The position numbers and the translations under genes were made by a program. From Halobacillus salinus (lineage in GTDB: Bacteria; Bacillota; Bacilli; Bacillales; Halobacillaceae): a stretch of DNA of 64,000 nucleotides. The stretch is taken from contig NZ_SRJC01000001.1 in the NCBI RefSeq assembly GCF_004684905.1, positions 930,001 to 994,000 on the forward strand, in the 5' to 3' direction. This document shows positions 16,603 to 26,361 of the stretch, one piece after another (position 1 is the first letter of the stretch; each line of letters begins with the position of its first letter). Under the pieces are notes generated by a model that was not told the origin of the DNA, did no database searches, and worked only from the letters and a program-made list of their open reading frames with translations.

Positions 16603-17962
16603 ATCCAAATATTCGTTTGATGATCTTAAATCCTAACTCTGAACCGGGATAACGGAAATTCTGATCAAACTTTGTAGTTTGTTTAGTAATACTCTTGTGA
16701 TGCGTAAATGTGTCGAAACTGGATTTTCCGTGATATTGACCAATTCCACTTTCACCAACCCCTCCGAAAGGCAAGTGAGGGTTAATGATGTGATAAAGCG
16801 TGTCATTGATGCATCCACCACCGAATCCGATAGATTCAATGATCCGTTCTTGATCGGCTTCCTTTTCACCGAAATAATAGAGAGCGAGCGGTTTGGGACG
16901 ATTGTTCACTTGATGGATTACTTCGTCCAAAGACTCGTAAGAGAGGACGGGCAGGATCGGGCCGAAGATTTCATCCTGCATAACGGGAGCTTCCCACGCA
17001 ACGCAATCAAGAATAGTAGGTTCGATCTTTCGTCTTTCTTCATCGACTTGGCCACCCGTAAGGATAGTACCGGATTTCAAATAGTCGGAAATCCTTTGGA
17101 AGTGTTGGTCATTCACAACCTTTACATAGTCCGGATTTTCTAATGGTTCTTCTCCATAGAATTTGGTGATGTACTCATCTATCTTTCGCAATAATTCTTC
17201 TTTCACTTCATGATGGACAAATAAATAGTCCGGAGCAATACACGTTTGACCTGCGTTCGTGAATTTGCCCCATACAATCCGCTTTGCAGCTAGTTCCAAA
17301 TTCGCATCTTTATGAACAATCGAAGGACTCTTGCCACCAAGCTCGAGTGTTACCGGAATCAGCCGCTTACTTGCTTGTTCCATAATGATTTTTCCGACAG
17401 GTACACTTCCTGTAAAGAAAATGTAGTCGAGTGGAGAATCGGTTAACTGTTTAGTGACTTCTTTATCCCCTTCAATAACGGCAATGTATTCTGGGGAGAA
17501 ATACTGCTCGACCATCTTCTTGATCACCCAGGATACGGTCGGTGTCAGTTCTGATGGCTTGATGATCACCGTGTTTCCAGCAGCAATCGCACCAATCACT
17601 GGGGCCAGCGCAAGTTGAACCGGATAATTCCAGGGGGCAATGACAAGGACCGTCCCGTAAGGTTCTTTATAAATGTAATTTTTAGAGCCTGTATGAGTTA
17701 ATGGGGCTTTCACTTTATGAGGCTGCATCCACTTTTTCAAATCTTTTAAATGGTGGCGAATCTCGCTTTTTAAAAATGCAATCTCTGACGCATATGCTTC
17801 ATATTCCGATTTATTCAAATCGAATTTTAATGCATCAAGGATAGGCTTCTCGAACGTGTCGAGCATTTTCCGCATGCGCTCCAGCTGATCCTTACGAAAT
17901 TCATAGTTACTAGTGTGGCCTTCTTGAAACCATGCTTTCTGCTGATCGACAATAGGGTGCAT
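16601..17962 (-). CDS. NAD(P)-dependent aldehyde dehydrogenase
   Basis: 453 residues, the short class-3-like ALDH type (as YwdH/fatty aldehyde dehydrogenases). Visible are the NAD-binding APWNYP region, general-base Glu in LELGGKSPS, catalytic Cys in NAGQTCIAPDY and the GGVGESGIG tail. It oxidises aldehydes, probably medium or long chain, to acids. The start at 17962 (AGGGGA, 6 bases) is preferred to the upstream in-frame ATG at 18013, which lies inside rnz. It follows rnz on the same strand with a 16-bp gap. Confidence 0.88.
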   Translation of the reverse strand: MHPIVDQQKAWFQEGHTSNYEFRKDQLERMRKMLDTFEKPILDALKFDLNKSEYEAYASEIAFLKSEIRHHLKDLKKWMQPHKVKAPLTHTGSKNYIYKEPYGTVLVIAPWNYPVQLALAPVIGAIAAGNTVIIKPSELTPTVSWVIKKMVEQYFSPEYIAVIEGDKEVTKQLTDSPLDYIFFTGSVPVGKIIMEQASKRLIPVTLELGGKSPSIVHKDANLELAAKRIVWGKFTNAGQTCIAPDYLFVHHEVKEELLRKIDEYITKFYGEEPLENPDYVKVVNDQHFQRISDYLKSGTILTGGQVDEERRKIEPTILDCVAWEAPVMQDEIFGPILPVLSYESLDEVIHQVNNRPKPLALYYFGEKEADQERIIESIGFGGGCINDTLYHIINPHLPFGGVGESGIGQYHGKSSFDTFTHHKSITKQTTKFDQNFRYPGSELGFKIIKRIFG

Positions 17963-17978
17963 CTGAAATCCCCTTTCA

Positions 17979-18902
17979 TTAATTACGCTCGATGGCGTGT
18001 TGATAGAAATCATAGGCGATTGTAGTGTTCGGGAAAATCGTTCGTGCCTCTTCTTCTAGTTGTTTAATCGATTCACCTTGATAGCGGGAAGAGAGATGGT
18101 TCAAAATCAATTCTCCTACCTGTGCTTCCTTTGCTAAATGAGCTGCTTGCTTAACTGTAGAATGGAAGTAATCATAAGCAAGCTCTTTATCTTCTCCTGA
18201 AAATGTCCCTTCATGAACAAGTACGTCTGCTTTATGAAGCGGATCCTTCAACGCAGGCAGGTAGCGTGTATCTCCTAAAATGACCACTTTCCTTCCCTTT
18301 TTAGGGGGGCCGATAACATCTGACCTTGCTATAATGCGACCATCCTCTAGGCGGGTTTGCTCTTGTGATTTAATTGTTTGATAGATCGGTCCTGGAGAGA
18401 CGCCAAGTTCTTTCAATTTGTTAGGCTGCAATTCACCCAGCTTGTCTTTTTCCTTAAGTATGTACCCATAACTGTCGAGTCCATGCTCTAATTTGATCGC
18501 TTCGACAACGAACTGTTCATCCTCAAATAAAATACCTTCATCGACTTCTTCTATATAGAGAGGGTAGCGCAAGTGAGTTCCGCTTAGACGAAGGCTGATT
18601 TCTATATATTCTTTCAAGCCACGCGGGCCATATACGGTAACAGGGGTTTCTCCTCCTTGGAAGGATCGACTGCTGAGCAGGCCAGGCAGTCCGTATATAT
18701 GATCACCGTGTAAGTGTGTAATGAATATGACTTCAATACGTCTTGGACGTATATTCGTGTTTAATATTTGCTGTTGGGTTCCTTCTCCGCAGTCAAAGAC
18801 CCACGTTGTTCCTCGCTCTTCCAACATGCGCAACACAAGGGAAGAAACATTGCGTTCTTTCGACGGTACTCCAGAGCCCGTTCCTAAAAAATATAGTTCC
18901 AT
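17979..18902 (-). CDS. rnz: Ribonuclease Z (tRNA 3' endonuclease)
   Basis: 307 residues, the usual short RNase Z length. Metallo-beta-lactamase fold with zinc motif H63-L-H65-G-D67-H68, the family-specific [13 protein letters not shown] start, the exosite-like insert at about 150-190, GDTRY and HxT-type HEGTF and NHLSSRY motifs. It cleaves precursor tRNAs just after the discriminator base. B. subtilis yqjK (rnz) occupies the same position. Good ribosome site AGGAGGGT before the ATG. Confidence 0.95.
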   Translation of the reverse strand: MELYFLGTGSGVPSKERNVSSLVLRMLEERGTTWVFDCGEGTQQQILNTNIRPRRIEVIFITHLHGDHIYGLPGLLSSRSFQGGETPVTVYGPRGLKEYIEISLRLSGTHLRYPLYIEEVDEGILFEDEQFVVEAIKLEHGLDSYGYILKEKDKLGELQPNKLKELGVSPGPIYQTIKSQEQTRLEDGRIIARSDVIGPPKKGRKVVILGDTRYLPALKDPLHKADVLVHEGTFSGEDKELAYDYFHSTVKQAAHLAKEAQVGELILNHLSSRYQGESIKQLEEEARTIFPNTTIAYDFYQHAIERN

Positions 18903-19080
18903 GTAGATACCCTCCTACTGACTTTATCATACCACTTGATGACAATTTCCACACTCGAAACGGCATGAATACGTAGGTTCGCTCGAAATTGTATAGGTAA
19001 GGGGGAAATTATTGTGAAACCAATAAGGCTTTTCTTCGTATAGAAAAACAAGAAGAAAATAGTAGATAGGAGTGAAGGTA

Positions 19081-19821
19081 GTGATTTTACATACTCACCG
19101 TCAAGGAAAAGGGGAGCCGGTTGTATTTTTACATACTGGTCTTGAAACGGGTGCAACCGATTTTGAAGAGCAACAGAGCTATTTTGCAGCGAAATATGAT
19201 GTGATTGCACCAGACCTTCGCGGGCATGGTCGTTCCTCTCATAATGATTTTGAAGACTATTTTCACAAAAGTGCCGATGATCTCAAGGAGACGCTTGATT
19301 CCTTAAATGTAACAAGGGCTCATATTGTCGGCTGTTCTTTAGGCGCACTCGTCGCTCTGTTCTTTGCCAGGAAACATGAGAAATACGTGAATAGCTTAAC
19401 GATCTCAGGGCTAATGCCGGGAAAACCCGACAACTGGAAAGAGATGCATAAACAAGACTCAACCATGCAGGCGATGCTGCTTGAAAATGAGGAGGCTGTA
19501 TCGTTTCTCGACCAACAGCATGATTCCGATTGGAGAGCCTTCATTCATATGGCGAAAGATGAAAGTTGGTATCCTTTTGAAGAAACAGAGGACTTGAGTG
19601 ACATCAAGTCGCCTGTTCTGTTTATGGTCGGAGAAGGAAACCAACATGAAGTGCAGGGAGCGACGTTCTATCCGAATCAGTCAGAACGAGTTCAAGTTGC
19701 TGTGCTTCCTTTTGCGTCGCATTTGGTGCATGTGCAACAACCAGATATATACTCTCAAATTCTGTCACAGTTCCTAGTAAAGTCCGCTCCCCAAATGCAG
19801 AGGGGTGACGTAGATGGATAA
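19081..19821 (+). CDS. Alpha/beta hydrolase, YqjL-like
   Basis: 246 residues. Alpha/beta-hydrolase fold with oxyanion-hole HTG (18-20), DLRGHGRS, nucleophile Ser86 in GCSLG, and a C-terminal His in the SHLVHVQQP stretch. B. subtilis yqjL, next to rnz, is a hydrolase linked to paraquat resistance; substrate here is unknown. The GTG at 19081 is 8 bases after AGGAG; GTG 19072 overlaps the ribosome site. It overlaps the following DUF4440 gene by 8 bp. Confidence 0.82.
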   Translation: MILHTHRQGKGEPVVFLHTGLETGATDFEEQQSYFAAKYDVIAPDLRGHGRSSHNDFEDYFHKSADDLKETLDSLNVTRAHIVGCSLGALVALFFARKHEKYVNSLTISGLMPGKPDNWKEMHKQDSTMQAMLLENEEAVSFLDQQHDSDWRAFIHMAKDESWYPFEETEDLSDIKSPVLFMVGEGNQHEVQGATFYPNQSERVQVAVLPFASHLVHVQQPDIYSQILSQFLVKSAPQMQRGDVDG

Positions 19822-20209
19822 AGACTTATTGGAAACTCTCAAGAAGCTAGAGGAGGCACACATCAGTATTGCCATCCGGTCACAAACAGATCGTCTCGGC
19901 CAACTATTAGCAGAAGAATTCTGGGAATTTGGTAGCTCAGGCGTGATCTATGACAAACAACATTGTTTAGAGGAAGGGGTCGTATTAACGGAGATGACTC
20001 TGCACCATTACGGCATCCAATTGTTGGCGGAGGGTATTGTGCTGGCAACTTATATGATAGAAGACAAGACGTTGGACCGGAATACGTTTAGAAGTTCGAT
20101 TTGGACGTGGAAAGATGGACGATGGCAGTTGACTTTCCATCAAGGGACCATCACGATGCAGTCACCCGCAGAAGTAGACTTTAAACAATGGAGAGATAAA
20201 ACTACATAA
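19814..20209 (+). CDS. DUF4440 / SnoaL-like (NTF2 fold) protein
   Basis: 131 residues. A cone-shaped NTF2-like domain: N-terminal helix with KKLEEAH, then EEFWEFGSSG and the C-terminal WTWKDGRWQLTFHQGT hallmark of DUF4440. Function cannot be named; such domains bind small ligands or act as simple enzymes. It overlaps the upstream hydrolase by 8 bp and is probably translationally coupled with it. Confidence 0.8.
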   Translation: MDKDLLETLKKLEEAHISIAIRSQTDRLGQLLAEEFWEFGSSGVIYDKQHCLEEGVVLTEMTLHHYGIQLLAEGIVLATYMIEDKTLDRNTFRSSIWTWKDGRWQLTFHQGTITMQSPAEVDFKQWRDKTT

Positions 20210-20260
20210 ACCAAGTCTAAGGAGTGAACAGCGAAATCTACTAGGGAGAGGAGAGATAAG

Positions 20261-20494
20261 GTGAGAAATCTGGTTGTTTTTGCAGGAAGTTTCTTTATTC
20301 TATATATGCTGTCGCAATGGTTGTTAGGGTTCGGCATGACCTTGTTCTATGACGCTGATCCTGTAGCTGGAAGTGCTATGTCTTCTTCCACTAGCTTTGG
20401 TATTTCAGCGGGTTCCTTTTGGTATTCCTTTATTGTAGCGATCGTTGCCTATGGCATAACCCAGCTTTCAACAAAGAAACCTTCACAATCCTAA
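20261..20494 (+). CDS. Small two-segment membrane protein, unknown function
   Basis: 77 residues, GTG start after GGAGAGGAG. Hydrophobic stretches at about 4-26 and 44-66 flank a short loop rich in Ser/Ala. I do not recognise a family. It follows the DUF4440 gene by 51 bp on the same strand and is closed by a terminator shared with namA. Confidence 0.6.
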   Translation: MRNLVVFAGSFFILYMLSQWLLGFGMTLFYDADPVAGSAMSSSTSFGISAGSFWYSFIVAIVAYGITQLSTKKPSQS

Positions 20495-20547
20495 ACAGGT
20501 TTAAGGAGCAGTAAAGCCATCCAGTTTATATAAAGAGATAAGAAAAG

Positions 20548-20580
20548 AAGCAGGGAAACTTTAATAGTTTCCCTGCTTTT
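20548..20580. terminator. Bidirectional terminator before namA
   Basis: Stem AAGCAGGGAAACT / AGTTTCCCTGCTT with loop TTAAT, T-run on each side as read from either strand. Confidence 0.88.
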
Positions 20581-20584
20581 TATT

Positions 20585-21601
20585 TTACCAAGCACGCGTG
20601 TACTGACGAGGACCTTCAAGTTCATAACCGACTTCGTCAGCTGCCTGTTTCGGCCAATATGGATTTCTAAGTAAGGCGCGGGCTAAGAAAATCAAATCCG
20701 CTCGTTCGTTTTGTAAAATCTCTTCTGCCTGATTACCGGACGTAATCAAACCAACTGCTCCTGTATCGACATGAGCACCTTTTTTCACTTGTTCTGCATA
20801 GGTCACTTGATAACCAGGGTAAGGTTCGATTGTAGCAGGAACAACTCCTCCAGAACTCACGTCTATGAGGTCTACGCCCTGTTCTTTCATTTCTTTAGAG
20901 AAATAGATGAGGTCATCCATCGTATTTCCATTCTCATTGTATTCTTCTCCTGAAATCCGGACGAACAATGGACCGTCCCACACATCCTGCACGGCTTTAA
21001 TCGTTTCCTTCAAGAATCGATAACGGTTTTCTTTGCTGCCTCCGTATGGATCGTTTCGTTCATTAGTAAGAGGGGAGAGGAACTGGTTAATGAGATACCC
21101 ATGAGCACCATGTAGCTCGATAATATCGAAACCTGCTTGCTTGGCTCTTACTGCTCCTTCTTTAAAAGCATCAATCGTACGCTTGATGTCGATTTCTGAT
21201 AGTTCTGTCGGGACTTTGAATGCATCATTGAACGCTATGGGGCTAGGGGCGAAGATTTCATCTTTTAAATTTGCCTTCCGTCCAGCATGTGCAAGTTGGA
21301 TCGCTGCTTTTGCACCGTGGCGATGGATGCCTTCTGTTATGTTCTTCAGACCTTCGATGTGGGAGTCGTCCCAAATGCCGAGATCTTCATGCGAAATGCG
21401 CCCTTCAGGAAGTACACTAGTAGCTTCCGTCATCACAAGTCCGACTTGTCCTGCTGCTCGACTTTCATAATGAGCCAAGTGAAAAGGTTGTACCATACCA
21501 TCCTGGTCATAGGACGAATACATACACATAGGTGACATGACGATTCGGTTTTTTAGTGTAACGTTCTTAATTGTATAAGGTGAAAACAATTTATGCTTCA
21601 C
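20585..21601 (-). CDS. namA: NADPH dehydrogenase NamA (YqjM), old yellow enzyme
   Basis: 338 residues, colinear with B. subtilis YqjM. FMN-binding TIM barrel with regulatory Cys26 in MSPMCMYSS (the YqjM-specific residue that tunes flavin potential), HGAHGYL with the substrate-binding His pair, and the R-NPYW C-terminal region reaching the neighbouring subunit. It reduces activated C=C bonds of alpha,beta-unsaturated carbonyls and nitro compounds and is induced by electrophile stress in relatives. The stop codon of the glycosyltransferase on the same strand is 3 bp upstream of its start. Confidence 0.94.
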   Translation of the reverse strand: MKHKLFSPYTIKNVTLKNRIVMSPMCMYSSYDQDGMVQPFHLAHYESRAAGQVGLVMTEATSVLPEGRISHEDLGIWDDSHIEGLKNITEGIHRHGAKAAIQLAHAGRKANLKDEIFAPSPIAFNDAFKVPTELSEIDIKRTIDAFKEGAVRAKQAGFDIIELHGAHGYLINQFLSPLTNERNDPYGGSKENRYRFLKETIKAVQDVWDGPLFVRISGEEYNENGNTMDDLIYFSKEMKEQGVDLIDVSSGGVVPATIEPYPGYQVTYAEQVKKGAHVDTGAVGLITSGNQAEEILQNERADLIFLARALLRNPYWPKQAADEVGYELEGPRQYTRAW

Positions 21602-21604
21602 GAA

Positions 21605-22759
21605 TTAGTCCTCCTCAGAGTTCTTGGAATGCCGCTTCAGTTCTTTCAGAGAATAACGGCTGCCTCTCCATTCAATTCCTCCGCGGACCCACGTGAGTAC
21701 CAGTGCCCTAATGAGCATATAGATAAATAACATAGCAAATAAAGGAAGTCCAAAGATGTACCATAATGAGAAGCGGGTGAGGTTGTGAATAGTTAAGGCA
21801 TATAAACAAAATAACAAAACGATGTTAAGTGCGCTAATGATTTGAATTTCGAGTGGCGAAATAAATATTAATAAGAAGGGGACCACTTGCGAGAGGAAGA
21901 CACCTAGGACTGCGGTGAAGGCTAGCAAGACCGAATAATTAAGCCCTGCAAATGCATTTTTTTCAAAACCTCGAAGTGCTGAGGGAAGCGAAGGGTACCA
22001 TTCTACCGACAAATCATATAGGGCTGTTACAAGGCGTTGTTTAAATCCTAATCGCTTGACTCGATTGCCCAGTTCCAAGTCATCATCTGGTCTTAAGCGA
22101 ATCGCTTCGTGTCCTCCGATTTTTTCGTAACAGTCGCGCGAAAGCAGGTTGAAGGCTCCGATTCCCATCCCGCTTTTTGCTTGGTCCTTATTGGCTGCCC
22201 ATGGCCGCTTCAAATAACCGAAGCCGAGTAAGAAGAAGGAGATCAGACCGCTGAGCCAGAACGTTTTGGCATGCAGTTCAGGGGCTGCCGTAATATGGTC
22301 GACTGATTCTCGTTCCATTACCGTGCATGCTTTGGCGATAGCATCTTGAGTGAATTGTATATCAGCATCCGTAAAAAGGATGTAGCGGCCGGTTGCATGC
22401 TGGAATCCCTGGTGGAGCGCATGATTCTTTCCAAGCCACCCCTCAGGTAAAGTGGAGATGTCCACTCCTGTTACGTTTGTGTGCTCATCAGCAAGTTTTT
22501 GAATGATGTCTCCTGTTTTGTCATTGGATCTATCATTAACGGCGATGATTTCGCAGTCGACGTTCCGCTGAGCAAGAAGGGACTGAATCGTAGCTGCAAT
22601 ATCTTTTTCTTCGTCTTTGGCAGCAAGGATCACGGAGATCCTCTCTCCGATTCGTTCGCTTTCTACTTTCTCGAGTTTTGTGATGCTTCTGAAGCCGATC
22701 ATGTAATCGATAAGAATGACGGCCCAGAACACCGCCAAAACTACGTACAGCCAAAACAT
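21605..22759 (-). CDS. Membrane glycosyltransferase, family 2
   Basis: 384 residues. One N-terminal membrane segment (about 2-20), a GT-A domain with VILAAKDEEKD, the nucleotide/metal motif FTDADIQF and the acceptor-side DDDLELGNR, then three to four C-terminal membrane segments (about 275-365). This is the layout of CrtQ/HpnB-like transferases that sugar-modify carotenoid or polyisoprenoid lipids; the acceptor is not evident here. It lies between GDPD and namA on the minus strand with gaps of 5 and 3 bp. Confidence 0.8.
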   Translation of the reverse strand: MFWLYVVLAVFWAVILIDYMIGFRSITKLEKVESERIGERISVILAAKDEEKDIAATIQSLLAQRNVDCEIIAVNDRSNDKTGDIIQKLADEHTNVTGVDISTLPEGWLGKNHALHQGFQHATGRYILFTDADIQFTQDAIAKACTVMERESVDHITAAPELHAKTFWLSGLISFFLLGFGYLKRPWAANKDQAKSGMGIGAFNLLSRDCYEKIGGHEAIRLRPDDDLELGNRVKRLGFKQRLVTALYDLSVEWYPSLPSALRGFEKNAFAGLNYSVLLAFTAVLGVFLSQVVPFLLIFISPLEIQIISALNIVLLFCLYALTIHNLTRFSLWYIFGLPLFAMLFIYMLIRALVLTWVRGGIEWRGSRYSLKELKRHSKNSEED

Positions 22760-22764
22760 AGAGC

Positions 22765-23511
22765 TTAACCCTTCCTTTTGTCGTGGAGTCCACGGTATTC
22801 AAGTGCTTCATACGGAACATCTGTAAAAATTCCGTCCACTTTAAGTTTATAACATTTTTTCATCATATTCGGACGGTTAACGGTGTAAATGCGTAGATCC
22901 ATATTAGCACGGTGACATTGCTTGACCAATTTCTTATCAAGCAGTCGGTGTTTGATGTGTAAGTCATTCGCCCCGAGTGATTTCGCATATTCAACAAGGT
23001 CGCGACGCTTGGTAGAAGTTAAAAAAGCCGTTCTTACTGCAGGATTTATCTCGTGCATACGAATGATACTGTTTGAATTGAAGCTCGAGATGACGGTGCG
23101 GTCGAGTACCTGGTGACGCTTTAGCGCTTCATATACAATCCGCTCGATATTTTTGTACTCGATGACATTGGTTTTAAGCTCGATATTCAGAACCATAGCT
23201 TGCTTTTGAAACCACTGCAGAAACTCGTCTAATGATATAATACCAACATTAGAAAATTTAGATGAGAACCAACTTCCTGCATCAAGGAGGCGCAGTTGGT
23301 CATATGTATAGTCTTGAACAAACCCTTTGCCATTAGTCGTCCGTCGCAAATTTTCATCATGAATCAGCACAGGGACATTGTCTTTAGTTAGCTGTACGTC
23401 GGTTTCGATACCTTCCGCTCCGGCAGCAGCTGCCAGTTCAAAGGCTGGCATTGTGTTCTCAGGGGCTAATTTACTCGCGCCACGGTGAGCATAGATCAAT
23501 GTTTTATTCAA
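22765..23511 (-). CDS. Glycerophosphodiester phosphodiesterase
   Basis: 248 residues. GDPD TIM barrel with all hallmarks: AHRGASKLAPENT at the start, ETDVQLTKD with the metal-binding Glu/Asp, LIHDENLRRTTNG with catalytic His, LNIELKT, and VDGIFTD at the end. It releases glycerol 3-phosphate from deacylated phospholipids. No signal peptide, so it acts in the cytoplasm. First gene of a three-gene minus-strand unit. Confidence 0.92.
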   Translation of the reverse strand: MNKTLIYAHRGASKLAPENTMPAFELAAAAGAEGIETDVQLTKDNVPVLIHDENLRRTTNGKGFVQDYTYDQLRLLDAGSWFSSKFSNVGIISLDEFLQWFQKQAMVLNIELKTNVIEYKNIERIVYEALKRHQVLDRTVISSFNSNSIIRMHEINPAVRTAFLTSTKRRDLVEYAKSLGANDLHIKHRLLDKKLVKQCHRANMDLRIYTVNRPNMMKKCYKLKVDGIFTDVPYEALEYRGLHDKRKG

Positions 23512-23583
23512 AGGATCTTCACCTCTCTAGTTAGAATGATCGTTGTCTATTATACAGAAAAAACGTTTCAAGGGGGCCATTCT

Positions 23584-25209
23584 ATGAACCATTGGCAGAC
23601 GAAAGATGAGTTGACTGATTTATTGTGTGCATTAGTTGAATACCCGAGTATCACAGAAAGTAATGCGGAAATCGCAATCATGGAATACTTATATTATATT
23701 TTAGAGGATCGGGATTATTATCAAAACCACCCTGATCATTTGAATTTACACCCTCTAAAAGACGGCCGACAGCTACTTACAGCTCTTGTTAAAAAAGAAA
23801 ACGCCACAAAGACGGTCGTGCTTATTGCCCATGCGGATGTTGTCGGAGTGGAGGACTATGGTTCTTACGAAAACCTTGCGTTCTACCCAATTGAATTAAC
23901 AGTAGAACTTCACAAGAATATAGAAGACCTGCCTAAAACCGCAGCACAAGACCTTCTTCAAGGTGATTGGCTGTTCGGGCGCGGTACGATGGACATGAAG
24001 GCAGGGTTGGCGGTTCACCTATCCATGCTGGAAAGGGCGATGAACGGGGAGTTCGATGGCAACTTGTTGCTAGTCGTTGTGCCGGATGAAGAGATGAACT
24101 CGGCCGGGATGTTGACGGCGGTACCAGCACTTGCTGAGATGAAAGAGAAGGAAAACCTTGATTATATGATCGCGTTCAACGGAGAACCGATGTTCAGCAA
24201 GTTTCCTGGAGACTCTTCGTATTATCTATACACAGGCTCAATCGGAAAGACGTTGCCAGGTTTTTTGTGTTACGGAAAAGAAACACATGTTGGGGAACCT
24301 TTCGCTGGACTGAACGCCAATTTAATGGTCAGTTATCTCGCTCAAGAGATGGAACTGAACGAATCGTTTATAGAAAAAGTCGGAGGCGAGCGAACACCAC
24401 CACCGATCAGCTTGATGCAGAGGGACTTGAAGTTTGAATATTCCGTTCAGACCCCTCAATCTGCCGTAGCGATGTATAACGTACTGTATATGAAACAGTC
24501 CATTCAAGACTTGAATGAGAAGCTGCTTCAGGCAGCCCAGCGTGCGCGTGCCAAAATCATCAATCACTACCATCATCAGGCATCCTTTTATCTGGAAGGG
24601 ACTCAAACTTCTTCGTTTTCACCGGATATTCAGATACTGACTTATGAACAGTTGCATAAAGAAGCGGTGGAACGTCATGGGAAAAGGGAAATTGACCGCC
24701 GATTAAACCGCTTGATCAATCAGCGCGATCAAAGTCAAGGAGACAGGGACTTTTCGACTTTACTCGTTCAGAATCTGGCAGCATTGTGCAAGGATTTGAG
24801 CCCGATGATCGTCCTGTTTTACAGTCCGCCATTCTATCCCTCCGTTTCGTCTCATCATGACTCTTATGTGCAAGAAGGGGTAAAACTTGCTGTGGATATG
24901 GCGAAAAGAGATTATGACGTTGAGCTGGAAGAAGTCGAATACTTTACAGGTCTGTCAGACTTGAGCTTTATTGGTCCAACGGCTATGACGTCACCTATCG
25001 ACGACTTATTAAAGCAGATGCCGATCCAAGGGCATGGATATGAACTTCCAGTAGAGTCTATGGAAGCGATCACGATGCCCGTTATCAACATTGGTCCATT
25101 AGGAAGAGATCCACACCAATGGACAGAAAGGCTGGAGTTAACCTATAGCTTTGAAAAATTGCCTAAGATCTTATCTAAGACGATCCATCATTTTTTTAAT
25201 AAAAGTTAA
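23584..25209 (+). CDS. M20 peptidase-like protein of the RocB/YqjN type
   Basis: 541 residues, longer than typical M20 enzymes and like RocB, a protein linked to arginine breakdown. Metal-site motifs are IAHADVVG, GRGTMDMKAG and VPDEEMNSAG; the C-terminal part has SSHHDSY. ATG 23584 after AGGGGG is preferred over the upstream in-frame start that overlaps the GDPD gene. B. subtilis yqjN, annotated as RocB-like, holds the same place after yqjM. Substrate undefined. Confidence 0.85.
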   Translation: MNHWQTKDELTDLLCALVEYPSITESNAEIAIMEYLYYILEDRDYYQNHPDHLNLHPLKDGRQLLTALVKKENATKTVVLIAHADVVGVEDYGSYENLAFYPIELTVELHKNIEDLPKTAAQDLLQGDWLFGRGTMDMKAGLAVHLSMLERAMNGEFDGNLLLVVVPDEEMNSAGMLTAVPALAEMKEKENLDYMIAFNGEPMFSKFPGDSSYYLYTGSIGKTLPGFLCYGKETHVGEPFAGLNANLMVSYLAQEMELNESFIEKVGGERTPPPISLMQRDLKFEYSVQTPQSAVAMYNVLYMKQSIQDLNEKLLQAAQRARAKIINHYHHQASFYLEGTQTSSFSPDIQILTYEQLHKEAVERHGKREIDRRLNRLINQRDQSQGDRDFSTLLVQNLAALCKDLSPMIVLFYSPPFYPSVSSHHDSYVQEGVKLAVDMAKRDYDVELEEVEYFTGLSDLSFIGPTAMTSPIDDLLKQMPIQGHGYELPVESMEAITMPVINIGPLGRDPHQWTERLELTYSFEKLPKILSKTIHHFFNKS

Positions 25210-25217
25210 ATTAAATT

Positions 25218-25250
25218 AGAGAAGTGCCTCTTATGTGAGGGACTTCTTTT
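25218..25250 (+). terminator. Terminator after the RocB-like gene
   Basis: GAAGT-G-CCTC / GAGG-G-ACTTC stem with a G-G mismatch, 6-base loop, then TTTT. Confidence 0.75.
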
Positions 25251-25383
25251 CCATGTATAGGAATCAGAAGTGTAGTGAATGGCACGGGAGTGTTCTATAT
25301 ATGGCTTTTAAATGAGAATCTTGCAGACAAACGTGATACAATGGAAATAAATGAATGAACATTCAGTTTGGAGGATGAAAAGG

Positions 25384-26361
25384 ATGCAAACCTTGAAAGA
25401 CACGATCCATCAACTTACCGTTCCGACACCCTACGCGGTGGGAGACGTTCATATGTATTTGCTTATTGGTGATGAAATAACACTGATTGATGCAGGTGTA
25501 AAAACAGATGAGGCTTGGGAAGCAGTTAGGAAGCAATTGAAAGAGGTGGGATATGAACCGGAAGACATCTCTCAAGTTGTACTGACGCACCACCATCCTG
25601 ATCATATGGGGCTGGTAAACTATTTTCCCAATGTCTCTCTTGTTGCAGGTCATCCGAAGCTCCGTCCATGGTTAGAGAGGGAAGAGGCTTACTTTGAGCG
25701 TTATGAGGAGTTCTTCCGTGAAATGTATGAAGAATCGGGAGTACCGGAGAAATATTATGCATTGCTGAAAGGGCTACGTCGCCCTTTAAAATGGACTGCA
25801 GAAGGTACGTTGCATCACACACTGACAGAAGGATCTCTTATTCCTGGTCATGAAGAGTGGCAGACGATCGAGACCCCTGGTCATGCTCAAAACCATATAT
25901 CTTTCCTACGTCCGTCGGATGGAGCTATGATTGTAGGAGATCACTTATTGCATCACATCTCGTCGAACCCTTTGCTTGAGCCGCCAGCTAAAGAGGGAGA
26001 AGAGCGGCCACGTCCGCTGCTGCAATATCGGGAGTCGATGCAGAAGCTCTTGAACTATTCGATCGGGAAGGTGTATCCAGGGCATGGAAAGGTGTTTGAA
26101 GGCGCACAAGACCTTATCAGAAAACGACTACGGAAACAGGAAGAACGTGCAGAAAAAGTCCGCCTTATGTTTGCTGGGGGCCCCTTGACGGCATATGAGG
26201 TTTGTACGAAGCTATTTCCGAAGCATATCGAGTCCCAGTTCGGTTTGACGATGTCAGAAACCATCGGTCAGCTCGATTACTTAGAAGAAACAGACCAACT
26301 TCGAACTTTTTACAAAGGTAAAAAGAAATATTATGAGCAGACAGGTGATTTTCATGAATGA
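25384..26361 (+). CDS. yqjP: MBL-fold metal-dependent hydrolase, YqjP-like
   Basis: 325 residues. Metallo-beta-lactamase domain with T68-H-H-H-P-D-H74, HAQNH and GDHLLHH motifs and VYPGHG, then a C-terminal winged-helix-like region (about 250-320), as in LACTB2/glyoxalase II-like proteins. B. subtilis yqjP is in the same place. The start at 25384 is 8 bases after GGAGGA; the in-frame ATGs at 25351 and 25375 lie before or over that site. It overlaps the SDR gene by 8 bp. Confidence 0.86.
   Translation: MQTLKDTIHQLTVPTPYAVGDVHMYLLIGDEITLIDAGVKTDEAWEAVRKQLKEVGYEPEDISQVVLTHHHPDHMGLVNYFPNVSLVAGHPKLRPWLEREEAYFERYEEFFREMYEESGVPEKYYALLKGLRRPLKWTAEGTLHHTLTEGSLIPGHEEWQTIETPGHAQNHISFLRPSDGAMIVGDHLLHHISSNPLLEPPAKEGEERPRPLLQYRESMQKLLNYSIGKVYPGHGKVFEGAQDLIRKRLRKQEERAEKVRLMFAGGPLTAYEVCTKLFPKHIESQFGLTMSETIGQLDYLEETDQLRTFYKGKKKYYEQTGDFHE

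Noticed and set aside
16679-17143. 154-codon plus-strand ORF opposite the aldehyde dehydrogenase
   Set aside because: It is a shadow of the ALDH gene: the opposite strand carries all catalytic motifs and a ribosome site.
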